DNA from: Codonopsis lanceolata
Taxonomy: Eukaryota > Streptophyta > Magnoliopsida > Asterales > Campanulaceae
Direction: 5' to 3'
NCBI GenBank assembly: GCA_013146195.2
Contig: CM028378.1
Coordinates: forward strand, 88,532,295-88,596,294
DNA length: 64,000 nt
This document shows positions 1 through 10,239 of this stretch, one piece after another (position 1 is the stretch's first letter; every line of letters starts with the position of its first letter). The translations under genes and the position numbers were made by a program. The notes beneath the pieces are model-generated. The model ran no database searches, was not told where the DNA came from, and saw only the letters and a program-made list of their open reading frames with translations.

Positions 1-56
1 ACATTACTTTGTTTAATATTATTTGGGTATAGCAACAGCTATGTGTGTTTATGCCT

Positions 57-60
<4 letters not shown>

Positions 61-108
<48 letters not shown>
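61..108. repeat. (TA)n microsatellite
   Basis: An uninterrupted TA dinucleotide run in an AT-rich stretch. An apparent 62-residue frame through it is only the repeat read as alternating Tyr and Ile. Nothing else is recognisable in positions 1-239. Confidence 0.95.
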
Positions 109-113
<5 letters not shown>

Positions 114-239
114 TATATTTATATTATATTTATATTTATATTATCTAATTATAATAGCATTACTATTTACATTGCATGCATATATTAATAGGGAAAGACA
201 AATAAATTTGTACTTACCTCTTGTAGTGTGAATGTCTGA

Positions 240-999
240 CCCGGTATATATGCCTAGGCTTAGCCTACTAGGCGCTCGAAAATTCTGATTGTGCTCCCCT
301 TGTCCTTTTTGAGAAATGAAGTCTTTTTATATATGCATTGCCTGAAGTCTAATATGTATATGCCTGAAGTCTGAGTATGATATGATATGTATGAATATGT
401 ATATGAGTATGGATATGGATATGTGATCGGCTTGCCAGGGGGCAAAGACTGGATCTTTGAATGGCTCACTGCGGGGTGCAAGCGAGGAGACTGTTTTCTT
501 CTTCGGCTTCTTCGGTAGAGGAGGCTTCAAGAAGGCGTATGAGATGGTTATCGTGAATTTTCTAGGTGAGGAATGAGGGAGCCGAAGCCTTCTATTTATA
601 AGAGAAAGAGGGTCGATTAAACAACAACGTCTTCTCACGTTCAGTGCATGGGGCGCCAGGTGTAAGCTTGGGACGAAGACAGCAGAAGATCGTATGAGAC
701 GGCTGAGGAAATGATAGTGTTTAAGCTGCCTGGAAACAAAGGGGAGCATGGAGCCGCTCAAATGATGGGAAGCGGCACCTTAAGGTGGGGAGCGACTCCA
801 TCTATGTTTTAACAACAAAAAAAAGAGTTTCGTCCAGACCCTTCAAGTTATATTATGTTATCTTATCATTTAACGCATGTTAAGTCCAGTTAAGTGAAAC
901 ACAAACGGAATATTCATAAGTCCAATAAATTTTATAAAATATATATTATCATTATTGTAGGACATTATATCGTAGGGGTACGGAATTGGGGCGTCTACA
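240..999 (-). mobile_element. LTR of a minus-strand Ty3/gypsy-like element (lower copy)
   Basis: Read on the minus strand, an LTR-like segment begins at 999 with TGTAGACGCCCCAATTCCGT. It is preceded, at 1000-1016, by a polypurine-tract-like GTTGAGGGGTTC. A minus-strand TATA-like box (TTATAAATAGAAGG) lies about 400 bp inside, near 590-605, where an LTR promoter would be. The first roughly 25 bases resemble the LTR start at 6,667, but the rest does not, so the two are related families and not a matched pair. The lower boundary is not resolved and could reach the window edge. The PPT-like tract implies this is the 3' LTR of an element whose body lies at higher coordinates. Confidence 0.6.
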
Positions 1000-1278
1000 G
1001 AACCCCTCAACGACGGAGTTTGCAAGGGAACGCGAATTCACAAGTAAACGAACGTCGTTGATAAGATATAGACTCCCGATTCCAAAACATGCATCACAGG
1101 AAATATATGGTTTATATATATATATATATATATATGAGTTTTTAAAACGTGTGCAATACAAGTCGGGGCGTGGTGGAATTTTTCCTCCTTTCCTCCTCTT
1201 TCTTTTTGTTTTTTCTGTTTCTTTTTTTTTTTTATGTATTGAAAGACATTATCGACATATATTTAAATATGAAAAGTA

Positions 1279-1560
1279 AAGATATCATCGACAGTAAGTA
1301 AAGGTAATCGATAGAAATTAAAGGTAATCGACAGGAATTAAAAGTTAATCGACATGAAATTAAAGGTAATCGACTAAAATGTAAAGGTAATCGGCTGAAA
1401 TGTAAATATATGTAATCCACAGGAAAGTAAATATGGGTAATCGAAAGGAAAGTAAATATGGTAATCGACAGAAAATTAAAGGGTAATCGACAAAAAATTA
1501 AATATGGGTAATCGACAAGAAAGTAAATATGGTAATCGATAGAAAATTAAATATGGAATT
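1279..1560 (-). repeat. Degenerate tandem repeat, about 20-24 bp unit, beside the LTR
   Basis: About 13 imperfect head-to-tail copies of a unit with core GGTAATCGACAGGAAATTAA. Variants include ATCGATAG, ATCGGCTG and ATCCACAG, and the units are joined by TAAA or TAAATATG. The array sits about 280 bp upstream (minus-strand sense) of the LTR start at 999, between LTR and element body. Arrays in the 3' untranslated region are known for Tat-lineage plant retrotransposons. The low-complexity minus-strand frame across it is not a protein. Confidence 0.75.
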
Positions 1561-1758
1561 AAAAGACAGACATGTGTATGATGATGCATATGGCATAACA
1601 TGTATGAAAAGCATGTATGGCCAAGCATGTGTATGTATATGAAAAGATATGTATATGAAAGACATGCATGGCAAAGCACGTAGGCATTTGATATGGAAGC
1701 ATGCAAGCACTTGTCATGAAAACATGTAATCATATGGTAACGCAAATAATTGTGTTGT

Positions 1759-1830
1759 GATGGTCGTGCCTACCGAAACAGGCTGCCTATGTATCCTTAT
1801 AAAATGAATTAGACCAAACGTAGTTCGGTT
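1759..1830 (-). repeat. Conserved retroelement 3'-region block, copy 1
   Basis: On the plus strand this reads GATGGTCGTGCCTACC, then GGCTGCCTATGTATCC, then ATTAGACCAAACGTAGTTC. Two further diverged copies occur at 2,062-2,135 and 6,900-6,974. The minus-strand form (GAACTACGTTTGGTCT, then GGATACATAGGCAGCC) resembles a segment I associate with Tat/Ogre-like Ty3/gypsy elements. That association is from memory and not proven here. Confidence 0.6.
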
Positions 1831-1847
1831 TGTGGGGATATCTGGTA

Positions 1848-2010
1848 AAGATCGTATTTCTAGGGCAAGATCCTAGCAAAACATGATGGTGAGATATATG
1901 ATAAAGGATCGTATCCCTAAGGTAAAACCCTAGCAAAACACGAGGGTAGAACATTTGATAAAGATTGTATTCCTAAGGCAAAACCCTAGCAAAAAATGAT
2001 GATGAAAACA
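1848..2010. repeat. About 65-bp tandem repeat, three copies
   Basis: Three imperfect copies of a segment reading GATAAAGGATCGTATCCCTA, then AGGTAAAACCCTAGCAAAA, separated by short A/G-rich linkers. A weaker fourth relative lies near 2,180-2,222. It lies between the two copies of the conserved 3'-region block. No coding capacity is visible. Confidence 0.6.
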
Positions 2011-2061
2011 TAAAAGCATGTAGGCATTTTTTCTAAGTAAGCATACATATATCTGTATATG

Positions 2062-2135
2062 TGATGGTCACACCTACCGGAATAGGTTGTCTACGTATCC
2101 TTATAAAATGAATCAGACCAAATGTAGTTCGACTC
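2062..2135 (-). repeat. Conserved retroelement 3'-region block, copy 2
   Basis: Same arrangement as the block at 1,759: GATGGTCACACCTACC, GGTTGTCTACGTATCC, then AATCAGACCAAATGTAGTTC. Having two copies 300 bp apart suggests a local duplication or nested element ends. Confidence 0.6.
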
Positions 2136-2139
2136 TAAG

Positions 2140-3102
2140 GCGTATCATGTTGCATCACCCAGAAGGTTTTCTTCGATGATGGAATGTCTATATTCCTAGG
2201 GATGGACCTAGAAAACACGATGTTGGCAACTTAAAATGCAAATATTTGACATGAAGGCATGCAAGCATGGAAACATGTATTTCCCTATGGGAAGATATGA
2301 CAAGTATGTATGTATGTATTACATATGAAAAGGTATGTATGTATATTATGTGTGAAAAGTATGTGTGAGATATTAAATGCATGCAAATGCAATGCATGTA
2401 ATCTCTTATTTGCGCTACTTGATGCCATGCATATATATGTTTATGCTATGTGTTTATGAGACCGAGATAAAAGATGTTTTTATGTGATTCATGAACACCT
2501 CGCATCCTATACAACGAAAGCTTTTGAAGTCACTTCAGAGGGCCCCTGACTTGATTATCAGGAAGTCTTTGTCGGAGAACTTGAATGGTATAACTTAAGA
2601 TATGAGCCGACTGAACTTGTTACCAAAATGGAATGGAACAAGTAATTTGTGTATTGTTATACTAGTGTAAATATGTGTAACTTGTATATGAAAGTCATGT
2701 TATGAGATAATTGAACTTGTGTTGCTTGATTGAATGAGTGACTTGATATGATAAATGTTCTTCATATTTACCGAGTATGTTAGTTCCGGTGCAATTATTG
2801 CACATGATTATGACTTTTCGTCATGGAAATGACTGGCTTGCTTGTTTGGTAGAGAGACATTAACCCTTGATATCCACATTTGACCGGAATTTAGTAAGTT
2901 ATACTCGTATTGTTGTACTATGTCGATAGTCATGTATGACTCAACATTGAGATTGATTTGAGTTGGTAATTGAAAGTTATCCTGAGTTAGGAGGCTCACC
3001 AAAGTGGTTGCCTCGATTTACGTTATTTGGTTAAAGTGTTGACCTTGAAGTTAAGTTGTAGAATTTTGAATTCGAGGATGTATTCTTTTAAGGCGATGAG
3101 GA
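2140..3102 (+). mobile_element. Degenerate 3' internal region of a Ty3/gypsy (chromovirus-like) element
   Basis: No open coding frame survives. The last 50 bases read GAATTCGAGGATGTATTC, then a G/A-rich tract, then TGTAAGACCCCGG. That order (end of pol, polypurine tract, LTR start) is typical of plus-strand plant chromoviruses of the Tekay/Del type. The upstream part is too decayed to translate convincingly, and its lower limit is arbitrary. Confidence 0.4.
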
Positions 3103-4810
3103 TGTAAGACCCCGGACCTTCGTGTGATTGACTTCCTTGTTTTACGTGTCGAATGACCATAACGTTCTTGTTGGCTTGTTGTTAGTGTGAGAACCTAAAC
3201 CCTTCTTGCTTGTACATGATCGTTTGGGAACTTAGGATGCATCAATTCATTCCTTCGCTTACGAGACTTGTCTTCGTTACTTGATAATCATTAGGTATGA
3301 GTTCTAGACCAAGTTTACTAGTTCTTATCATACTTGTACAATCATTGTTCATGGACTTGTTACAATTGGAAATAAGATGATCAATTTATTACTTCACAAA
3401 TTCAGTCCTATTTTTTGGTAAACTTCGGGAAAATTCTAGTACCAATCTACTAAAGAGGCTTGGATTAAATTTTAGTATGTTGTACCTATATATGTTAGGT
3501 CACTTCCTGTAAAATATGGTAATTTTCCAAGATGTATAAGTACCTCAATTAGGTCTTGACTTAAGGCTGTGCCAGAATTCGGTTTTCAGGAAATCAGCTT
3601 GTTTACTTGAATTTGTAGTGACAGTAGTTTGATAAATACAAGTCTGAATTGAGAAATTTAAAATTCTATATTGTATTTTAAAGAGTATAGTTTCAGAAAA
3701 ATAAAAAAATACCTCAATCGGAGTTGTGAGCGATTTATGGTCGATTTTACAAGATTGACTATCCAGTAACTTCGTAAATGAAAACTCTGTTTTCCCTATT
3801 TCGGGATTTTTGTGGTTGTAGCCATTCCCCCTTTCTTCCTTGACCCAAGTTCGACTTAGGCTCACCCAAGTCACTTACCTTGACTCACCTTTGACCCATT
3901 TCAAGCCCTTGCTGAGTTTCTATCATTGGTTCACAAGCATCAACCAATAGAAAGTCAAATAACTCACTCACTTGGATTAAAACAATTTTTGACTCTAATA
4001 TTCCAAGGCTGAACCATTTGCAGCCATTTCCATCTTACGTATAAGAGCTTGTTGGGTAGGAAGGAGACCCAAGAACACCTCTATCCTTCACCGGTCGATT
4101 GTCGGAGATCCGGGAGCCTGATCGAAGTTTTGAGACTACCAAAACGAAGCTGGTGCCTTCCTCTTCAATTGTCTCCATTTTATTTGTTGATCAATCATGT
4201 TAATCTAAGGCTTAAGGTATGTTTTCAAACCCATAAAATTTGTAGGTTCAATATTAGGACATACTCCCTTCATAATAGTTGTAGTATACATGCTTAGGAA
4301 GATTTTTTGTGAAGTAGAAATCTTCATTTCAACAATATAGAAATCTGGAAATTTGGGGTTATTGATGTGGGAACTCAGACTCACTAGAGTCGTCTTGTAT
4401 GTGTGAATGCACCCTAACTTGTTTAAGGACTTGATTGATAATCTTGGGATCATCTCGGGGAATCCGAGATGGTGAATTAGAGAATCTCCTATAGAACGAA
4501 TTTTGATGGGATATGATCTAGTACTCTATATATAGAGTCTACTCGTAGAGTTGCAAAGATAATCAAGTTGTTATCCAAAGCATGTTAGTATTGCCTTGAC
4601 CTTGCGAAATAGTATCGCACGGACATCTTTAGATACTGGACTACAACCCATGGGTCTTATCATGTGAGTGTACTACTTAGTACTTTAACTTAAAAAACCT
4701 CAACGAGGTCTCATAGTATTGCAACGTAAGTTAGCGTATGGCTTCAAGGACTTGAATGTGACAATAGTGGTTTATGACTATTACATGAACCTTAATGGAT
4801 TTGAGATTTT
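3103..4810 (+). mobile_element. LTR of chromovirus-like Ty3/gypsy element (start resolved, end not)
   Basis: The segment opens with TGTAAGACCCCGGACC directly after a purine-rich tract, matching the common TGTAAxxCCCCG opening of plant chromovirus LTRs. The matching CA end could not be placed, so the right limit is only the point where a different tandem repeat begins. There is no supported gene; open frames here are short and lack recognisable domains. Confidence 0.4.
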
Positions 4811-4829
4811 GGGATAAACTACTTGTGGG

Positions 4830-5350
4830 TTCCCGGGGACGTGCGCCTGCGCCCCGCGCGCCCTTGGATAGGGGTGCGCGTACGTGTGGATGCGGGACAC
4901 CACTATTCTCGTTCCACCATCCCTTGTTTAGGGGAAGACGAAATCAAAAGTGCGAAAGGAGTGTTGTCTAAGATAGCGCGTTGGAATGCGCCTCGGTTGC
5001 ATTTAGTGGATTTTTAATCCAATATGGGAACTTTGGGTTTCCCGCATCAAGTTATCCCTTTTTTAGGGGATACCAAGATATGGGAATGCATCACCCTTTC
5101 ATTCCCATTTTCCCTTTTTTTAGGGGAAAACGAAAAAGTGCAAAAAAGGATGTTACGACACCCCCACTATGTATTTTATTAAAAATAGTCTTATGGCCCG
5201 TTTCAGATCACTATGGAAGCTTTGGGTTTCCCGCATCAAGTTATCCCTTTTTTAGGGGATATCAGGATATGAGAATACATCACCCTTCTATTCTCATTCT
5301 TCCTTTTTTAGGGGAAAACGGAAAAGTGCAAAGAAGGAGTGTTGCGAGGC
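4830..5350. repeat. About 190-bp tandem repeat, two full copies and one partial
   Basis: Two copies share TTTGGGTTTCCCGCATCAAG, TTATCCCTTTTTTAGGGGAT and GGGGAAAACG, offset by 189 bp (CCCGCATCAA at 5,041 and 5,230). A partial copy upstream retains CCCTTGTTTAGGGGAAGACG and AAAGTGCGAAAGGAGTGTTG near 4,920-4,965. The array abuts the PBS-like end of the LTR at 5,382. Several short internal inverted pairs (CCCTTTTTTAGGGG) recur in each unit. Apparent ORFs across it are repeat artefacts. Confidence 0.75.
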
Positions 5351-5381
5351 CCCATTGGATCCAAAAAGTTTAGAGTCGCCA

Positions 5382-6667
5382 TCTTTATTTTAAGGCAAAA
5401 ATAAAGCAAAACCAGAAAAAAGAAAAGAAAACCAGAGATAGAAAGCGGGTTCTGAGGCTAAGTTACGAGTTGGGAAGGTGCTAGGCACCCAACTCGCCCT
5501 TTCGGTCTCAAAATAGTTTTTCGCTAAAGTATGCTTATTGTTATATTTATTTAGTAAATAAATAAAGCATTAAAAGACAGAAAAATAAAACAAATACATC
5601 CGTGGCTATATTATTTACGGACTTGCAGCCACTTCCTTACAATAATTACAAATGTATTTAAAAATATTTGGCTATTATAACGGCTCTTTTACATAATATT
5701 TTCTATTCTAATCCGGGCAGCACAACGGCTTATATTTACTACATTTGGTCGGATCTAAATAATATCTTTAAATAATAAATAAATAAATGAATGAATAAAT
5801 AAATAAAACGCCCTTAAAGGCTATTACCTTTTAGAGCGGTAGTGTGCTCGCTCTGTCCTTCAGGGAGAGGGAGTTTTTTTTTTTTTTTGGTTTTGCTGTT
5901 TTGGTTTGGGAAAAGTGACTGCTTATTCTAAATGACTTTTGGTTCGTTCACTTGGGAAGAGTGACGGCTTATTTCGGATGGTTTTGGCCTTTTTGGTTGG
6001 GCGGAATAACGACTTATTTTTTTGTGTATTTCAGCTCATTACTCGGGCAGAGTAACGACTTACTTTTTGGATTTTGGGCCGGGTAAGTAAGGTGGACGCC
6101 TAACTAAAAGGCTAGGGATCACTTATAACCGGTGAATTTGAGTTTTGGCGGGGTTTGGACGGGGTTTGGACGGGGTTTGAAAGCTTTGGTGGGCTACACA
6201 CACCTATCTTGCACCTCTCGTTACTATAGCTTCGAAGGAACGCAGAGAGAATTCTTCCAGCGTTTCTCCCGGATGAATTTCTTGCACTTAAGAGGGGACC
6301 TGGCACCTCAATTTATAGGTGGAGTGAGGGATTCATCGGGAATTAAAAATTCCCTCAGCCGGCTTCAACAGCTTGTACACCAGCCTTCGCGAGTTGCACA
6401 ATGCGTTAAGTCTGAGAGCTACAATAGCTAGGTTGGCGCCGACTCCACCATAGCATGGCGCGGCGCCCAATTACCTTTTAGGCCGCGCCATGCTACTGTT
6501 TATCTTCCAATTTTGGCACTTTCACCCCTCGAAATTCACTGTTTTGCGCATCCTGCTTTGCCTTTCGCATTTTCGACTCCTGCAACTTGACATTTGTTAA
6601 TTTTGAACAGTTATTGATATCACATGTCAGAGTCACATATCAGGGGTACAAAATTGGGGTGTCTACA
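5382..6667 (-). mobile_element. LTR of minus-strand Tat-like Ty3/gypsy element (upper copy)
   Basis: Minus-strand LTR starting at 6,667 with TGTAGACACCCCAATTTTGT. It is preceded by a PPT-like GTTGAGGGGCTC at 6,668-6,682. A minus-strand TATA-like CACCTATAAATTGAGG lies at about 6,306-6,322. Toward the other end a block with GAAGGTGCTAGGCACC (about 5,474-5,490, plus strand) and the sequence TGGCGACTCTAAAC (minus strand, from 5,381) resembles the LTR-end and primer-binding region of these elements. A PPT on one flank and a PBS-like site on the other means it could have served both as a 3' and a 5' LTR. The exact end lacks a canonical CA. Confidence 0.6.
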
Positions 6668-6899
6668 GAGCCCCTCAACGATGGAGTCTACGGGTAACCC
6701 GAGGCTTACTGAGTAGACGAACATCGTTGATAAACAATAGACTCTCCAATTTCGTTCAATTAAAACGGGAGAGAAATGCAATAGGTATCAGTTATAATGC
6801 AACATTTTATCATGCTATCTAAACTCCATAACCTAGACATATTTAGTCGGTCATAACAAGTTATCGTAGTTTTTAAGCAGATATGAATTGGAAGTGCTC

Positions 6900-6974
6900 T
6901 GATGGTCGGACCTACTAGTGTAGGCTGCCTACGTATTCCTTAATAAAGGAAATCAGACCAAACGTAGTTCAGGC
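6900..6974 (-). repeat. Conserved retroelement 3'-region block, copy 3
   Basis: Third copy of the block at 1,759 and 2,062: GATGGTCGGACCTACTAG, GGCTGCCTACGTATTCC, AATCAGACCAAACGTAGTTC. It lies 233 bp before the LTR start at 6,667 in minus-strand sense. That fixed placement near the PPT supports the block being part of the 3' untranslated region of the element. Confidence 0.65.
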
Positions 6975-7309
6975 CAAAACCTAAACTACAACCAAATGAG
7001 GATGTTATGTTCTTTGGGTCAAAACCCGATCAAGAACACAACAGGAAAAAGATTCTTGTGTTTTTCGAAAAGTCGTATTCGAACGGTCGGGGGACGGCCG
7101 CCAAATATGATATGAAGATTTAAATGCTTTTCGGGAACCATATTCCAACTGGTCAATACCTGTTATCGAAATATGTTAAGAAAAAATTTCAAAATTGTGT
7201 CTGTCCGGTCAATACCTTGTTTCCAAACATAATAAGAAAACTTTCAAATTTCCCGAAAACTGCACTCGACCGATCAAAATCTGTCATCGAGCACGACAAA
7301 GAAAACTTT

Positions 7310-7700
7310 CTTCAAGTTTTTTCGAAAACTGTAAAAAAGATCATTCTTTTCCCTTCTCTTTCTTCCCGCTCTCTCTGTTTTTTTTTTTCAATAGTTCTCT
7401 TTTTTGTGTTTTTTGAAATATTCATCTTTTTTTTTGTGTTTTTTTTTGAAATATTCCTCTTTTTTGTGTTTTTGAAATATTCCTCTTTTTTGTATTTTCT
7501 CTTTTAAAAAAAAACCCCTTTGAAAAGGAATTTTCTTTTATTTGAAAACAAAACTTTCTTTTTTTATTGAAGACAAAAACTCATTTTGAAAAAGAGTTTT
7601 TCTTTTATTTGAAAACAAAACCCCTTTTTTATTATTTTTTTATTGAAGACAAAACTTTTTTTTTTCTTTTTTCTTTTATTGAAAACAAAAAACTTTCTTT
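7310..7700. repeat. T-rich low-complexity stretch with about 30-bp imperfect repeats
   Basis: Repeated TTTTTGAAATATTCCTCTTT (7,400-7,500), then alternating TTTTATTGAAGACAAAA and TTTATTTGAAAACAAAAC units (7,530-7,690). It lies within the 3' region of the minus-strand Tat element. Predicted peptides rich in Phe and Leu in this stretch are composition artefacts. Confidence 0.6.
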
Positions 7701-7799
7701 GAAAAAGAGTTTATTATAGAGTTAGAGTAAGAATACTTTACCTTTCTTACCTTTTGCGCTCGGGTGGCTGCCGCGAATTCGGCTGATTTTGGCATTTCT

Positions 7800-7930
7800 G
7801 CCACTCTTGCTTCCCTTTTTTTTTTCTCTCTTTTTCCTTTTTTTTTCTTTTCTCTTTTTATTTTTCTTTTCTCTTTTTTTTTCCTTTCCTTTCTCTCTTT
7901 TTTTTTTCTTTTGCCGCTTGAAAGATATAT
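7800..7930. repeat. Polypyrimidine tract
   Basis: About 130 bases almost wholly of C and T on the plus strand (a purine tract of GAAAAAG type on the minus strand), inside the Tat element 3' region. Frames read from it give Phe/Leu or Lys/Arg/Glu-only peptides and are not genes. Confidence 0.7.
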
Positions 7931-8308
7931 TTTTTTATCCTTATCTTGCGGCTGACTTGCTGGGGATAATCTTTCCTCTTTGCCCTTGGATGGATGGTCG
8001 CCAAATGTGGTTAACAAAATTACTTTTGTTAACTTTTCTGTTAAGCTCAGGGGCCATTTTGGAATTTTTGGAACTTGAGGACTTAAGTGTCGCAGCTTCA
8101 AACTTTGGAGGGGGGAAAAGAAAAAAAAATCCCTTTTCCACCCTTATTATGGACGGGGAGTGAGGGAGAGGAGCTACTGCTCCTTCCTTCTTCTTCCTTT
8201 CTTCTTCAGCTCGCCATTGTTGCTGCCTTCTGTTCCTTTTTTATTTCCTTCTTATTTTCGCTCCTTTTCTCAATTTTTCTTCGCCAATTCCAGTGTTTTG
8301 TCCAGCAG

Positions 8309-8488
8309 ATGACATCTTCTTCTCGATCAAGGAAGGGGAAGGATCCTATGCACCCAGAATCTGATGAAGGGATGAATGAGTTTCCTCCCTTGATCCGAAA
8401 TAAGATTAAGTATCGGTACTCTACAAATGACTGGGGCAACATTCTGCGAGACCAGAGCACTCACATGTCCAATATTTCACCTACCACT
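8309..8488 (+). CDS. Candidate antisense ORF, first exon (unknown protein) within the Tat element
   Basis: A 60-codon open frame starts with ATG at 8,309 after a CT-rich leader and ends at a good splice-donor sequence (ACT|GTAAGT, 8,489). The peptide is hydrophilic with normal codon-like composition. It begins MTSSSRSRKGKDP and contains the segment EFPPLIRNKIKYRYSTNDW, unlike the low-complexity frames around it. I do not recognise the family. It runs opposite to pol and lies between pol and the 3' LTR, a position where Tat-lineage elements are known to carry antisense ORFs. A possible last exon lies at 9,258-9,499. Host exon capture is an alternative. Confidence 0.4.
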
Positions 8489-9257
8489 GTAAGTTTCTTT
8501 CTTTTTCTAGATTTGCCTGGATATATTTCAGATCTGCTAGATTTCGGCACTGTTTGGAACCTTTGGAGCACTCCTGATCTTATTAATGATGTTTATGCAT
8601 GACATATCTGTGCCTAAATGATGTAATTAAGTAATGATGCATGAATATTTATGCGATTTATTATTGCGATGCATGATTGAACTAGTGGTCACTATTTGAC
8701 CCTACTATGCATGATTTATACTTTAAATGCAAATGGGGCTACATGATACATGTTTTACACTAAAACATATTTTTGCATGCAATATATTCACGAGACAGAA
8801 TTTTCGGAATACAATTTAAATTTTCCGAAACACATTTTTGGGCATGTTTTCGGATGAATATGAGACAAAACAGATATATTTCATGCCCTTAAATTCAATT
8901 TTCATGCATGCTTATACTGCAGGGGTATAGTGAATGCCATGAAAGTATTTATTTTCATGATTGGTGGCATTTTATTTCCTTTTTAGCGCACCCTCAATGC
9001 AGCTTATTAGACAATAAAATGCATATGATGGATGCATGCACTACTTTATTTGATGTGAATGCAATGCAGAACAATCATAGGATGATGATGCATGGATGGT
9101 CTTGTATTTTATTATGCACGTGATAAATGCAGTCTAACATGCATTTCCATGATGCCTAGAATGCAAAAATGATTATTTGAATGCAAAATAATACAAAAAT
9201 TTTATTCAACATACATACTTAATGTATTTATTTATTGAAGGAATGTAAAAGAATACA

Positions 9258-9499
9258 TGCCTCCTCCCGTCGAGGCGAACAATCTTTTTGCCTTGTTGGC
9301 TCGGGAAAACACCTATATAAAGGATAGCTATCGTTGCTTCGCGGTGCCGAGGTAGGCGCATTTCGTTGGTGACCAGTTAATGGTTGAGTTAGAAGGTCAG
9401 AAAACGAGCAGGGAGGAGCTGTCTCAGAGCCAGTACATTTCTGAGCAGGTGGCTGCTCGTGAGGAGGAGGCCCGGGAGAGGGGAGGGGACTTGGCTTAG
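9258..9499 (+). pseudogene. Candidate downstream exon of the antisense ORF, one in-frame stop
   Basis: One plus-strand frame reads through this stretch with a single TAG at 9,353-9,355 and ends at TAG 9,497-9,499. The first part contains LFALLARENTYIKDSY. The second part is Glu/Gln-rich (SREELSQSQYISEQVAAREE) and looks like a coiled coil. The GTAG before GCGCATTTCG could instead be a splice acceptor, in which case the stop is intronic. No family recognised; it is linked to the exon at 8,309 only by position and strand. Confidence 0.3.
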
Positions 9500-9697
9500 G
9501 AAAGTTAGTATTTTTAAAGACAAAATTTTCAAACAGTGGTTATATGTAATATTTTATTTTTTGTGTAAATTGCTAGTATGTTTTTGTCTTTAGTTAGTTT
9601 TTCAATATGCAAACATATATATATATATATATTTTTTTTTTTCTTTTCTGTATGATGCAAGTGTTTTCTGCCTATATATATAAGTGGTTTTGAGCTG

Positions 9698-10173
9698 GCG
9701 AGACAGTGCGATCTTGTTTTGGCGAGGCAATGCGGCCTCGTTTTGGCGAGATAATGCGATCTCGTTTTGGCGAGGCAATGCGGCCTCGTTTTTGGCGAGA
9801 TAATGCGATCTCGTTTTGGCGAGGTAGTGCGACCTCGTTTTGGCGAGATAATGCGATCTCATTTTGGCGAGGCAATGCGACCTCGTTTTGGCGAGATAAT
9901 GCGATCTCGTTTTGGCGAGATAATGCGATCTCGTTTTGGCGAGGTAGTGCGACCTCGTTTTGGCGAGATAATGCGATCTCGTTTTGGCGAGGCAGTGCGA
10001 CCTCGTTTTGGCGAGATAATGCGATCTCGTTTTGGCGAGGCAATGCGACCTCGTTTTGGCGAGATAATGCGATCTCGTTTTGGCGAGGCAGTGCGACCTC
10101 GTTTTGGCGAGATAATGTGATCTCGTTTTGGCGAGGCAATACGACCTTGTTTTGGCGAGATAATGCGATCTCG
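9698..10173 (-). repeat. Twenty-unit 24-bp hairpin tandem array, 3' of Tat pol
   Basis: Twenty units begin at 9,698, 9,722, 9,746 and so on (one unit is 25 bp; the last is cut at 19 bp). Each is G, a 6-base arm, a 6-base loop, the inverse 6-base arm, then TTTTG. Form A is CGAGAT-AATGCG-ATCTCG. Form B is CGAGGC or CGAGGT, a loop AATGCG or AGTGCG, then GCCTCG or ACCTCG. A and B alternate as 48-bp dimers except for an AA step at units 9-10. Thirteen of 20 units have fully paired arms. Because 24 is a multiple of three and stop codons are absent, frames of 110-192 codons open on both strands; these are not proteins. The array lies about 70 bp beyond the end of pol in minus-strand sense, in the element's 3' untranslated region. 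Confidence 0.95.
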
Positions 10174-10239
10174 TATACATGGTTTGAACAAGTTTTTATC
10201 TTTGAAATTTTCCCTTTCATATAAGAAGATTACAGATCA

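Noticed and set aside
43..231. 62-codon Tyr/Ile repeat frame
   Set aside because: Translation of a (TA)n microsatellite.
2188..2397. Short minus-strand frames rich in His/Tyr/Cys
   Set aside because: They derive from ATGTATG/CATACAT-rich low-complexity sequence.
7676..8163. Open frames giving Phe/Leu-rich and Lys/Arg/Glu-rich peptides
   Set aside because: They coincide with polypyrimidine/polypurine sequence and have no family features.
9698..10173. CRISPR-like repeat array
   Set aside because: Units are contiguous with no unique spacers, and the DNA is a plant nuclear retrotransposon.
9602..10224. Five long overlapping open frames (110-192 codons) on both strands
   Set aside because: They arise from a 24-bp tandem repeat, a multiple of three without stop codons; peptides are periodic repeats in every frame and both strands.
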